From Anaeramoeba flamelloides (lineage: Eukaryota > Metamonada > Anaeramoebidae): a DNA stretch of 64,000 nucleotides. Under the pieces are notes generated by a model. The model ran no database searches and was not told where the DNA came from. It saw only the letters and a list, made by a program, of their open reading frames with translations. Positions 1 through 11,850 of this stretch are shown one piece after another. The stretch is taken from NCBI GenBank assembly GCA_027625915.1, contig JANTQA010000042.1:6398001-6462000 (forward strand). Direction: 5' to 3'. Both the position numbers and the translations under genes were made by a program. Every line of letters starts with the position of its first letter. Within the stretch, counting starts at the first letter, position 1.

Positions 1-405
1 AAAATTGTTGACAATAAGAATTTTTAATAGTAAATCTATGAATTTTGAAACGGAATTAGAAAGCCTCACATTTTCTTCAAGTCGATTTGGGTTTAAAACA
101 TTTTTTTTTTTTTTCATATTTAATTTGTAAAAAAAAATAAAAAAAAAAAAAAATACAAAAAAAGTAAAAAGCAAAAAAAAAGAATTTTGGCTAAATTAGA
201 AAAAATGATTTCGATCTCAAAATTGAAAATTTATTTTGACAAAAATAGTGGATAAAACTTATAAATTTTGTTCTTTTTCTTCTGTAAAACTGTTCCCCTT
301 TGACTGAAAAAAAAAAGTTTATATATATATATATGTATGTATGTATGTATATATTTATCCGTGTCATTTATTTAATTGATTTAAAATCATAATGGCTTAT
401 TAGGT
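1..405. other. 3' flank of the TCUP-like gene
   Basis: No coding signal. It has A and T homopolymers and a TA/TATG microsatellite at about 319-352. Confidence 0.6.
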
Positions 406-3400
406 TTAATTCTGATTAAAATTTACGATGTATTCCTGAGATATTAATAAATGCTTTCTCTTCGAAAAATTAAAAAATTGTTGGGATTGTTGATCAATTT
501 CAAAATGAAGATTAGCAAGAGAAAAGTTTTCAACTTGGAATTTTAAGGAAATGGGTTCGAACTGTATTTGTTGATTTGTTTGGAATTTGGCTTTTAATAC
601 TCCTGTGGTGTTATTTTCATTTACTTCTACATCCCACATAACTTTTTGCTTTGATTCATTTATTGAGGCATGGGGGGTTGTGGCTACTTTAATTACATTA
701 ACTTTTGATGATAATAAAAGTTTAAAATTTGACAAATTTTTTAAAGCTTTTTGATTTAGAAAATAATTTATAGTTATAATTGAAACATTTTGTTGTGTCT
801 TCACTTCAGGATGCAATTTTATTGCATGGAAGAGTAAATCCCTTTTCACAAGATATTGGAAAACTGGCTGTTGTGCCTTCAATATGGTATTCATATTATT
901 GCATGTATAGATGGATTTGGAAGTTTCGTTTAAAAATCTGGGATTACATAAAAATTTTTCAACTCTTTCTTTATTTTTTACCATTAAATTTAATTTTGGT
1001 AATTTGATTCTTTGATCTCTTTTGATGACAGATTCGGTGGGGTCTGTTAGTATTACTTCACCTAAAATACGAGTTTTGAGAAGTTTTGTAGAAAAGCATT
1101 GGCAATATAATTTTTCTTTTATAAGTATTTCTAAATTTGTTTGCTTAATTGTTTCATTCGGTTGGTTATTATTGCTATTTGAAAATACTGTTAAATTTTC
1201 AAAGGAGTTAGATGGTGATAAATTATTTGGTGAATGGAACGGTGAATGGAACGGTGTTTCAAATACTGATTGGTTGCTGTTATTGTTAATTTTTGTTGAA
1301 GAAGAAGATGTTGTTGTTGTTGATTGCATATTTTGCAAACCATCAAATCTTCTTGTATTTTGGATTTGTGGTTTATAATTATAATTATTCACAAAAAATG
1401 GATCAGAGCCTAAAGTACGAATTGGCATTCCATTTAATCTTGGAGAACCAAGTCTTTTAACAGTGTTTCTTGTTTGTTGTTGTTTATTGTCATAGGAATT
1501 TTTATTAAGCTCTGGTAAACTGATTGTATGTTTCATTGGGAACAACGTTTGTTTCTTTATAACTCCCTTTTTCTTTATATTGGATTGGTTGCCAAATGGA
1601 TCGAAAGAGGTGGTTGTGTTTGTTTGTAAGGAATTGTCATTAAGAATGTTATTTTGTTGATTGTTTTTGATATTTCTTTTATTATCATTGTTCTTTTGAT
1701 TATTGATTAAATTATTATTTGAATTATTAGTATTAGTGTTAAAATTATTAGTGTTACTGTTTGTGTTAGTGTTAGTATTTGTATTTGTATTATTTAAATT
1801 TGTCAAAACGTTAAAGTCTATTAATGAATTCGAATCTGAATTTGGATTTGGGTTTTTTTGAATTGTTTGTTTATTATTTTTAAGATTTTCTCTTGAAGAA
1901 GATGTTGAAAATCCTTTTGTTGGTGTTGTATTTCCTGAGCTTTGGGCCCCAAATGGATCAAAAATCTTCCCACTTTTGGGTGTGTTTGGACCAGTGCTCT
2001 CTGTTTTATTGCCAGTATTATTTTGATCAAAAAGACCATTTAATTGAAATTTTGGGATCTGATTTTTATTATTATTCGAAATTACTTTATTTTCTGAGAT
2101 CGAAGTTACACTTTTTGATTTTGATCTAGTTTTTGATCCTCTCTTCATTTTTGGATTTAAAGTTGAACTTTTATTTATAGAAGGAAATGAAATTAATTCT
2201 GGATTGAAAGTGTTATTATTGTTATTATTATTTTCTTGTTTTGTTTCATTTGTTTTTTTTTTATCTGTCTTGTCCTTTTTCTTATCCTTTTCCATTCCTT
2301 TTCCTTTTTTCTGATCTTTTCGTTTCCCTTTTGCTTTTGCTTTTATTGGTTCCTTTTCTTTTGACTTTGATTTAGACTTTTCTGGTTTTTTCTCTTTTGC
2401 AATTTTGTTCTTGGTTTTTTGCAATTTTTTTGTTTTATTTTTTATTTTTTTAGGTTTTTTTTTTTTAATTATTTTTTTATTTAAAAAGTAATTTGAATAT
2501 GGTCCGTTTAAAAGTAGATCGCTATGATCGATTGGTCTTTTTTTTAATTCGATGGAATTTTCTCGATCTTTTTTTAAATATTTTTCTTTCATTATTTCAA
2601 ACCTAAAATTAAATAGAAGTATTAATAAGAAAAAGAAGAAGAAGAAGAATAATTATAATAATTTTGAATTGTTATGAATTGTTACAAATATTTAATTAAT
2701 TAATATTTTTTTTTTTTTTTAAATATATAGATATATAAAAACATTAGAGATAAGAGTGTTTGTATTATTTTGTTTATCAATAATATTTTATTCAAATTTA
2801 TCGTTATTTTAAAAAATTCTTCAAATGAGTTATCAAAAATTATCGAGAAAAACAGTTATCAGACTTGAATAAACCAAAACTATTTCCAAGACTAGATTAA
2901 AAACTCGATTTTGTTTTCACTTTATGAAAACGATCTTAAGGATCGAGTCATTTACCGTGAAAAGGCACCATACTCAAGGGGTGACCTGAGACCAAAAAGC
3001 AGTATTGTGAAATAGGCCTTCTTTTGGTTGACAAAATTCAAATAACAAAAAAAAAATTCCATTGGATCATCTTTGACAAAAAATTAAACGAAGAAAAAGA
3101 GTTCTCAATTTCAAAAAATCAAAATTTAGAAAAAAAAATTCATCTTTTCTCATTTTCTTTTTCAAAAGAGGTTAAATTTCTTTAATTTAAAAACAAATTG
3201 CTTTCTTGTATTTCGCAATCAATTTTATTCGATTTAGCCTGATTTGTGGTTATTTTAAAACCCTCTAAATTTGACCAAGTAAGGATTAGGTAATAGTCTT
3301 TCAATAAAAATAACTCATTTGAAGAAAGAAAAAAAAAAAAAAAAAAAGTCACCAAGATCTCAAAAAGCTCCAAAGAGCGACACTTCAAAACTGACATAGT

Positions 3401-6344
3401 TGTTTTCAGAATTGTAATTTACAACCATTCTAATTGGAAATTGAGTGTGGCTCTTTGGTGCTTTTTTCTAAAAATGTCCTCATTTTTGGTTGTTGATTTT
3501 TGGAGATCGATCGTACACCATAGGTTGGTTGGTTTTTGATTGGTGTTAGGTCCTCAATAAAATTACTAAAAAGTTTTTTTCCATTTCAGAATAAAAAATT
3601 TCACCGTAATGACTCTACCCTTAATGAAAAAAAATATTCTCATATTAATCTGATCAGTCATTTTAAAAAAAGTGAAATCAACAAGTTTTAAAAAAGTAAC
3701 TCTAAAAATAGTTTAAAAGAAGAAATAGAATAAGACATTGAACACTTTTTAAAATTATTAGTTTTTCCTTTTTTATCAAATCACTATCAAAAAAAGATCG
3801 GCTTTTTAAAAAGTCATTTGATCTTTGCCATAAGGACAATAAAATGTTTTAATTTTTTCTTTGTTTTGCAGGAAATTCATTTACAAAAAGTGAAAAGTTA
3901 CAGCTTTTTACTGTCACTTTACTATTAATAAATGAAAATTTTTAATTTCAATTTTTTTCAAAATGATGTTCCTGCACAACCTGGTAGAAAATCGAAAAAG
4001 ATCTTGACAAAACCAATTCAAAACGAAAATTGGCGAATTAATTTTTTTTTCTTCCTTATTCGGTTTTTGAGATAAAATAAATTTGTTTTTATATTAGAAT
4101 TTAACATTAGTTCATCATTAAACCAATCTGTTTAAGTTGATATCCCTTTTTAGAGTGAATTTTTAAAGATTTTGGTTTTTAATTTTTGAAAATTACTTCA
4201 TTTTAGGAATGTACGTTTCAAATGAATTCTTCAAATAAACTAAATTTCATAATAAATGTCCCAATTTTTTTTTATTTTTTTTATTTTATTTTTAGAAGAA
4301 AAACAAATATTTCCAGTGGATAGAACTAAATATTAAAATAGTAATTTTTTTATTATAATAGATAACTTCAATTATTATAAAAATTTTTATTTTCAAAATT
4401 TGATTTTTAATGGGCTAATTATTTTGAAATTTAGTTTACATTACAAATGCCATCATTTCATTTTGGTAAAGATGAACATGATCTTTTGTTCACTGATTAA
4501 AATCTATTTTTTTACAAACAAAGTCGTTTTTTTCGTTTTTGTTTTTTGTTCTTTTTTTAAATACCCTCTTCTTACCACAAAGTAGTAGTCAAAAGTGGTA
4601 TTGGTTTATGGTGAATTGTTGAACTTTACTTGGTGATTCAGAGCAAAATTAATAACTAACTTGAATGGAAAGGTAATTGGATAAATATCTTCTTTGGTGT
4701 ATTTTTTTTAAGGAATTGATTAGTGAGGTTTTAGGGGTAGTGCAAAAATAAAAATCTTAATAAAACGAATTTACCTTTATTAAAAGAATGCGTATAGAAA
4801 GGTTTATTCCGTGTTTCAAAATAAAAAGTGTGTTTTTTTTTTGTTATAGAAGACATATACATCAACCGATCAAAGAAACCAACAATAAACACTAATTATT
4901 TCTGGTGTTGGTTTCTTAAAGTTCCATTATTTAAAAAAGAAATTCTTAAAAATGAAGGATCAAATTGGAAAATTTATCTCAAAAAATTTTTATAATTAAA
5001 AAAACACAAAAAATTTCAAAAAAATTGAAAATATTATGAAATAATTCATAACAAATTGCATTCCTAATTTAAATTTTACAGAAAATATCAAGAGGTTTTC
5101 TTTCAAATTTGATTTGAACCTTGGTATACTATTGGGTAGTAAATTGGATGTTGCATTGGAACAAGAAGAAAAAAAAAGCACTGACTATATTTTTAGAACA
5201 CGGATTATAGTCTTTTTGAACACGCACTATTTTGATCACTTTAGAACAAAAAATAAAAACCAAAAAAAATCACTTATTTGCAAAAAAAATTTTTTTAATC
5301 TTTGGATAAAAGATCGTCTGAATCTTAGATAATCTAAAATGGTGGATCAGGTGATGTGCCTGATGAATTCATTTGGAATATACACCCTTATGTTCAAAAT
5401 TATATTAAAAATAAGAGTCTAATAAAAAAAAATGAAGTTACTAGAAAAGGGATATTTTCTTTCACTGAAAACAGTTATTAATTCTTACTCTGTAATGTTT
5501 TTAGTCATTTAGAACAGACAGTTCAAATTTTTTGATCTCTAACTTTCTCGTGGTAAATGGATTTGTTTTTTTTTTTTATGATCTTGAACTTTCTTGTTGC
5601 AAATGGTTATTTTTTTTTTTTTGTTTGTTTATTTTTTTTTTCCTTGAACACTCTCTTTTTTATATCTACATATTTTTTTTTTTTTTCAAAAAAATTTCAC
5701 TGCCGAGATAAGAAAATAAAGAAAAATTTAAAGAGTTACTCAAATTTGGGATCAAAATAATTTTTCGGTATTTGTTGGTTAATTTGAGAATTAAAAGAAT
5801 TCGAACGAAAAAAATTCTCGATCTTGGATTGTTGTGTTGCTATTGACTTGGACGATTTCCAATCGCGGTTATGTACAAACCCAGACGAAGATCCAATTTT
5901 ACCTTTGGTTTGTTGCATTTTTAAGATCTGTGAGCCAGTTTTTCTTTGGATTGTGGATTCAGGATCGTCTCCGTTTAAGATTTGTTGAAGGGAAACAGAA
6001 ATGATTGGATAACTTTTTAATAACAGCTGTGTTGAAAAGGAATTATTTTTGTTTAACCTTCGAAGTAAACTTTCGACTTTCTCGCAAATTGACCACACAG
6101 CAAATGAGTTTTCAAAAGTTTGGGTGAGTACCAGAATGTAGACAGATTCAATTAATCGATAAAATAATCGATATTTCTTTTCAAGTACCAAAAGTTCTCC
6201 TGATGGATGCACTTGGTTTTCTTTATATAGAAACTCTGTAAATTCAGAACACACTTGGTGTGTTTTAAAGGATGGAAAGCCCGTCATTGTTTCAACAAAC
6301 AAATTTGTTCCATCAATTGTTTTTAGTATTAAAGAAGCAGCCAT
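406..6344 (-). CDS. TCUP/TML-like muniscin subunit of the TSET (TPLATE) adaptor complex, two exons
   Basis: Exons are 6344-5740 and 2602-406. The donor reads GA|GTAACT and the acceptor TTTTAG|G; the split GAG codon joins in phase and gives about 933 aa. Residues 1-110 resemble a longin domain, and YRLFYRLIESVYIL lines up with the YRVVYRLVNGIYVL-type segment recalled from plant TML. A Lys-rich stretch (about 245-320) and Asn/Thr repeats follow. Residues about 692-933 look like a muniscin mu-homology domain, with PVFQYLV near its middle and VMWDVEVNENNTTGVLKAKF late in the domain. TSET is a membrane-coat complex related to AP and COPI, and TCUP is its medium-type subunit, ancestral to FCHo. Three DPF motifs (residues 417, 536 and 602) lie in the linker; in other adaptors such motifs bind AP-2 appendages. 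The alternatives, delta-COP and AP-5 mu, fit less well. The start is the only Met before the longin core. Confidence 0.78.
2940..3620 (-). mobile_element. Family A TTAA element (MITE)
   Basis: A 681 bp element between TTAA at 2936-2939 and TTAA at 3621-3624. The ends are inverted: GGATCGAGTCATTTACCG on the left and the complement of GGGTAGAGTCATTACGGTG on the right. It is similar over its whole length to the copy at 30591-31280, in the opposite orientation. It encodes no recognisable protein. Confidence 0.8.
4785..5235 (+). repeat. Family O dispersed repeat, copy 1
   Basis: About 450 bp similar to 62195-62652 in the same orientation. Shared landmarks are CAACCGATCAAAGAAA near the start and TTGGAACAAGAAGAAAAAAA near the end. 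No clear terminal inverted repeats were found and the boundaries are approximate. It lies inside the TCUP intron. Confidence 0.6.
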
Positions 6345-7260
6345 AATTATTTATGCAATAGTAACAAACAAATGAAAAAAAATGAATTCCAAACCATAAC
6401 TGTGTTATTCTTACTTGAGTAAGTCTTTGAAAATTTATTTTTTATTCTTGTCATTTCTGTCAACCATGAAATTATTTCGTTTTTGAATAATATGTTAGGT
6501 TTTTTTTGTTTTTAAGTGAATAGTTTCACTTGAGATTTGCTAATAATAAATATGTATTCTAATTGGGTGTGTGTTATCTGTGTTTGAGATGGTTAAAATT
6601 ACTCTAAAATAGTCAGTTTTTGATCCAAATTACCATTCTGGAAAAAAATTGTCAAATCGATTTTAATCTTAAAACAGTAGTCAATGTTCTCATTTTGAAC
6701 TATTTTTTAATGTCTTTTTTTGTTCATTTCAAAACAAAAACCAAGTCTTCAAATTAGACTAATTCTTGAAATCAAAATAGAACTCAAAATAATCCTATAA
6801 AACCTAAATTTAGGTTATATTCAATTTACCAAATTTGAGATTTAATTGAAAACATTAGTAAAAAGTAAAATTTTTAGTTTTTTTAATGCTATGGCTTTTT
6901 TCATTCATATGAAATTAACTTTAAGATTTTAACAATATATATTAATCAAGTTTCAGGAATTTCAGTTTTGGGTATCTTCATTGATCAGTGAACAAAAAGT
7001 AAGTAAAAGTAATAATTGAAAAATTTTCCTTCTCGTTCACCATCTCACCTTGAAAACCAATTTGACAATTTTTTTCCACTAAGACTTTGATTAATTCATA
7101 GATATTAAATACTTTTTTAAGGGATTAGTACTCTACGTCAACGATATAAAATCTTAAAAACACTTTATTGGTGATAATATCGACTTACAAATTTGGTAGA
7201 TGCAAAGTGTCAGAAAATTCTGATCGACCAATAAAACCTAGATAAATGAAAATTTTTTCA
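6345..7260. other. 5' flank of the TCUP-like gene
   Basis: No gene seen. The segment at about 6600-6790 resembles 12930-13070 (shared blocks such as TTCTGG..AAAAATTGT and ACAAAAACCAAGTC), so it is probably an old repeat. A TTAAGGGATTAGTAC at about 7120 looks like one end of another TTAA element whose other end I could not place. Confidence 0.4.
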
Positions 7261-7264
7261 TTAA

Positions 7265-7434
7265 GGGACCAATCTCTATTAAATTTTTTTACCTAAATTT
7301 AATAGAGATTGTGAAAATTTTTTGCCAATTACTAAGATATGAAAGGCCGCTGTTTATTTTTATATTAAACTTATTTCTAGCCAAGGAATCCTTATTTAGA
7401 AATTGGCCACTAAAAAATAATAGAGACTAGTCCC
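7265..7434 (+). mobile_element. Family B TTAA element, copy 1
   Basis: A 170 bp element starting after TTAA at 7261-7264. The left end GGGACCAATCTCTATTA is inverted against the right end GAGACTAGTCCC. The right TTAA site has decayed to AATA and abuts the left end of the family A copy. It matches 9214-9380 in the opposite orientation. Confidence 0.75.
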
Positions 7435-7459
7435 AATAGGGTCAAGTAATTACTGTTAA

Positions 7460-8833
7460 GGGAGTAGCCACGGTAAGAAAAATTTTTCACTTTTTCGCAA
7501 TTCTGAAGAAGGATCAGAAAATAAAATATTTTACTCTGGTTGTAACTCATTGATTTTTATTATTTAAAGTACTTCATACATTAGATTTTTTAAATTTTTT
7601 TTTCAATGTCTCAAAGAAATTGCCACAATAGAATGTTGAGTTGAATTGCAAAAAATAGTGTTTTGAATCTTGAATAACATATCTTTCATCCTTCTCTCAA
7701 CATTCTATTGTGGCATTTAATTTTTTCATTTTTTATTTTTTCATCATTTTTGAGATTTTTTTAATCCTGACAACATAAAGCAATTAGAAATATTTTAATA
7801 TTAGTGGCATTTGGGATTAATGGATTTTGTTTAAAAAGAACAACAACATTGCAATTGAAAGAATTTATAAAAGGAAACATAAATGGGACTTAAATAGCTA
7901 GAAGAATTCCAAAATTAGAATAATTATCCCAAATTATAACTTAATAGGATTTTAAATCCTTGGGTTTAGTGGAATTGGAGAAGTGAATATGATTATAAGT
8001 TATCAAAGTTTAAACCACAAAATGGCCATAAGTTTTATTCAAAGAATCTAAAATTATCTTCTCCCAAAATTAAAACTAAACCCCATTCCAAAAATTTGTA
8101 CACATCAGAAAATCAAAAATGGGAAAGCAAAAACTCAATTTATTATATTTTCTCAAATGTAATATAAAACCATATTTAAATAACATAGTATTAATGTTTT
8201 TCTAAGTAATCATTTTCATCCATAAAAAAAAAGAAAACAATATAAAATAAAAAAATCAAAACAAGTCTATCCAAAATAAGGAAACGATCTGAAATGAAAG
8301 AGTTTGAACAAAAAATTTATTGGTAGATTTGTTAAAATTACACCAACAATGGTTAATCGATCAAATGATAAGATACCATGTACCATTTGTATGTGGATTT
8401 TTCAATTTTTAATACTCAACACTAACATTCTATCAACCATCTATAAAAAATTTTCAGATCTAACTAAACAGATTAAGTAACTGAAAAATTGAAAATGGAA
8501 ACAAAAACAAAAAAGACAAAAAATGAAATAGTTTGTTGAATTAAAATTAATTTCCAATAGGATGTAAAAATTGTTATTGTTATTTTTCCAACTATTTAAA
8601 CTGTGTCCAAATTAATTGAATTAAGTTTATTTTAATAAAAAAATAATAAAAAAAAAAAACTATTTTATCAATATAATCTCAATTTTTTTATTGTTGAACA
8701 TTACAAAATTAAAATATCAAATAATTTTCTTAAAAAAAATTTTAGAGAATCTACGATCACACTCCCCTAAAATAAAATATTCTTATCTCATCTCTCTCAA
8801 ATTTTTATCATGTCTTATCGTGTAGCTACTCCC
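7460..8833 (+). mobile_element. Family D TTAA element, copy 1
   Basis: A 1,374 bp element between TTAA at 7456-7459 and TTAA at 8834-8837. The ends are GGGAGTAGCCACGGTAAG and the complement of GGGAGTAGCTACACGATAAG. Inside, about 7622-7712 is an inverted repeat built on CACAATAGAATGTTGAG. Related copies lie at 26214-27571 (inverted) and from 63438 to the window end. No transposase frame was seen. Confidence 0.82.
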
Positions 8834-9213
8834 TTAAAAAATTTTTTTACTGAAATGGAAAAAAACTTTTTAGTAATTTTTATGAGGACCTATCACCAAT
8901 TAAAAACCAACCAACCTATGCTGTACAATCTATTTCCAAAAATCAACAACCAAAGACAAGGACATTTTTCGAAAAAATAGCCAAAGAAAGACACACAATT
9001 TCCCTTTTGAATGGGTTAGAATATATAATTTTGAAAACAACTATATCAGTTTTGAAGTGTCACTCTTTGACTCTTTTGAGATCTAGATGATTTTTTTTTT
9101 TTTTTTTTTATTTTTCAAAAGAGTTCTTTTTATATCAAGAATAATAGATAATCCTTACTGAGTCAAATTTAAAGGGTTAGAAAATAACCACAAATCGGAT
9201 TAAATCGAATTAA

Positions 9214-9380
9214 GGGGTTAGTCTATATTATTTTTTTTTTGACCATTTCTAAATAAGGGTTCCTTCTCTAGAAATAAGTTTAATTTGATACCAAACAGGG
9301 TTTTTCAAATCTCAGTAATTGAATAAAAATTTTCACAATCTCTATTAAATTTAGGTAAAAAAATTTAAGAGAATAGTACC
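9214..9380 (-). mobile_element. Family B TTAA element, copy 2, nested in A
   Basis: A 167 bp element between TTAA at 9210-9213 and TTAA at 9381-9384. The uninterrupted family A copy near 30990 reads CGAATTAAATTG at this site, which is an empty-site control for the insertion and its TTAA duplication. Confidence 0.8.
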
Positions 9381-9481
9381 TTAAATTAATTGCGAACTTC
9401 AAGAAAGCGATTTGTTTTCAATTAAAGAAATTTAACCATTTGGAAATAACAAAGGAGAAAAGATATTTTTTTTTTTTTTAA

Positions 9482-10009
9482 GGACAACGTTTCCAACCTT
9501 GAGGGGGTTGAATAATTGTGTTATTTGACTTTCACTTCACAAAAAAAATTCACACAATAGAAATTGGACAAAAAAAAAAAATAAAACATTTTTATGTCAT
9601 CTTTAACTTTTCACGCAGGCTATTTTTCTTTGTTTTTCGGTGAAAAGGAAAATTGAAAATAACAAAAAAAATAATGGCAAAAAATTGCTTTTGGGGATTT
9701 TCAAGTGCATTTCAAATTTGAGAACATTTCAAACTTGTAAAAGTAAATTTAAAAAATATGTAGACGGTTAGATGGATTACTGTGAGTTCCGAAAGTTGAA
9801 ATGAAAATTCTAAAATATTAGAATCAAAATTTTTGGTAAGATCTAAAAAGGTAAAAATTATTATAATTGTTGAAATTGTGAAAATATCAGTTTTTTTCTA
9901 ACTATTTTCTAAAAGGAATTCTCCTTGGACAAATATTATTTAGATTGTATAACTCTTAAATGGGTGATTTTATACTTAATTTCACTGTTTACACCTAAAA
10001 ACATAGTCC
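9482..10009 (+). mobile_element. Family C TTAA element, nested in A
   Basis: A 528 bp element between TTAA at 9478-9481 and TTAA at 10010-10013. The ends are GGACAACGTTTCC and the complement of GGACTATGTTTTTAGG. Family A sequence continues on either side. No second copy was seen in this window. Confidence 0.7.
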
Positions 10010-10216
10010 TTAAAGTTTGAATTTTTTTGAAATTGAGAACTCTTTTAATCTTATTTTTTGTTAATTGAATTTTTTGTCAATGAGATCCAATTGAAATTTT
10101 TTTTTTTTGTTATTTGAATTTTGTTAACCAAAAGATGGGCTATTTCACAATACCCTTTTTGGGCCTTCTAGTCACCCCTTGAGTATGGAGTAAATCCACG
10201 GTAAATTACTAGAACC

Positions 10217-11077
10217 TTAAAAAAAAACACTTTTTGTACAACTTCTATGAAACACTGGTGCCCAATTACTCAGTTCAATTGAGTTTGGAATTTTAAATTA
10301 GAATTTTTTTTTTTGTTGAAAGTATGATATCAAATACAAAAAAATTAAATTGTAGGGAGTTGTACTCAACACATTTTGTGTGAAAGGAATCTGTTTCTTA
10401 GATGCATTGTAACGTTTATAATAATTTCAAAAAGGGAATGACAAATGAGAGAAAATGACTTTTCTAAAGACAGTTTCTAATTGGGTATCATTACCCATAA
10501 TTTTGTAATCTTGAATACCGTCCAATAAAAACATTGAAATACCAAACCGTGTACAATACATACATAAATCTACAGAAGGTGAAGTATTCAAACCTTATTT
10601 TAACTTACTGATTCCAGACATTGATATAATCTAACACAACACACCATACGAAACACAACACAATCCTTATCAAGGCCAAACATACCCTGGAATACTTGTA
10701 CTTACCCTAACACGTAATAACATACCCAAATATACTCAAAAGGTACACCAAAACCTCTTAGAGTAGTTTAAAGTAGAAAATTCAAAAAAAAATATTTGCC
10801 TTCATTTAAATTGATATTTTACTGATAAACGTATTTCTCTCAAGACAACTATTTTCTTAAAAGTACTTCTAAACGTGTTTTTAAGTTGTTCAATAATATT
10901 CGAAAATTTTAATATTTCGGGAATCTTCGTAACACCCTAAAATTAAAACCATTTTTTAGCGATCTCTTTTTCACAAAAAAAAAAAGAAAATGACTAATTA
11001 GGGAAAAAGTTTTCTCATTCTTGATACTATTATTAGATTAACTTTTCGTCGAATAACTAAACTAAAAAAAAAAAAAT
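10217..11077. other. Intergenic stretch with a less AT-rich patch
   Basis: No gene recognised. At about 10560-10770 the sequence is richer in C than its surroundings and carries CACAACACA-type repeats. It shows no sustained reading frame or family resemblance on either strand. Confidence 0.4.
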
Positions 11078-11795
11078 TTGGAGAGATACCTTGTTGGGTG
11101 TTTTTCGAATGAATTTGTCAGACAGGTATTACCAGTAGAACAAAAAATAAAAACCAAAAAAACCTTTTTTTGTCAAAATAATTTATTTTCATCTTTGGTT
11201 AAAAAAAAGTATAAACTTGACTTCAATAAAAGGGCAATATTTGTGGTGTATTGTCAGGTTTTTGTTTGGATCTTATTCTTTCAAATACCTTTGTTTCAAT
11301 GAAAAACAAAAGCAATTAGAGATTATCTTCACAATATTTCAAAGACGAAGCGTCTGTGTTTAAGAGATTTCCTTCTGATTAATGGAATGATTTGTTATGA
11401 AGTAAAAAAGATTACGTAAAAAAATACTTTTAGACAAATGGAAACAAAAATTAACAAGAAAAAAGAAATTAGAATGGGAAAAAGTTAAACTTTTTCATTC
11501 CAACAAACCTTTTCTAGTTTTTGATAAAATTTAAAAGAATTTATCCAACAAAGTATTAGATTGGGTGAGCTTCACTTTGTTACTTTTAGAAAAACAAGAA
11601 TTCTTTTCTCAAGTTTTTCCAAAACGAAATCTTTTGGAACTAATAAGTTATGTGGAAAAAAGGCAAATTGGATCAAATAACAATCCTAATTTCCTTCAAC
11701 AGAGTCAACAATTCAAAATTTACCACTTTTTTGACTTTACATTTGGATCTCAACCACCCAAAGTTAATAAACTTTGGAGTTGTGTTTGTTAACTC
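11078..11795 (+). pseudogene. Decayed coding-like stretch, family unknown
   Basis: Several blocks on the plus strand translate to balanced, non-repetitive protein, for example IRDYLHNISKTKRL, KWKQKLTRKKKLEWEKV and PKRNLLELISYVEKR, but no single open frame covers them. It could be the relic of a host gene or of a transposon. I do not recognise the family. The end overlaps the 5' leader of the membrane-protein gene that starts at 11851. The first part, near 11140-11210, resembles repeats at about 5240 and 55150. Confidence 0.3.
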
Positions 11796-11850
11796 TATCT
11801 CCTTTTTGTCTTGGTTTGTTTTTGGATGGAAAGTGCCAAGAAATAAGAAG

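Larger units (their letters stand above)
2603..5739 (-). other. 3.1 kb intron of the TCUP-like gene
   Basis: The intron begins GTAACT and ends TTTTAG. It holds a family A element (2940-3620) and a family O repeat (about 4785-5235). The rest is AT-rich with homopolymer runs. Short open frames within it, for example near 4400 and 5114, are low-complexity or lie in the repeats and show no family resemblance. Confidence 0.7.
7439..10216 (+). mobile_element. Family A element interrupted by D, B and C insertions
   Basis: The first about 20 bp (GGGTCAAGTAATTACTG) lie at 7439-7455. The sequence then resumes at 8838 and matches the 30591-31280 copy through to the terminal CTAGAACC at 10216. It is split by family D (7460-8833), family B (9214-9380) and family C (9482-10009), each inserted at a TTAA. 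Without the insertions it would be about 700 bp, the size of the other copies. Confidence 0.75.

Noticed and set aside
780-1378. Two plus-strand open frames opposite the TCUP-like gene.
   Set aside because: Antisense shadows of the mu-homology domain and linker exon.
5114-5332. Plus-strand open frame of 72 aa in the TCUP intron.
   Set aside because: It overlaps the family O repeat, whose other copy is not open, and lies in an intron.
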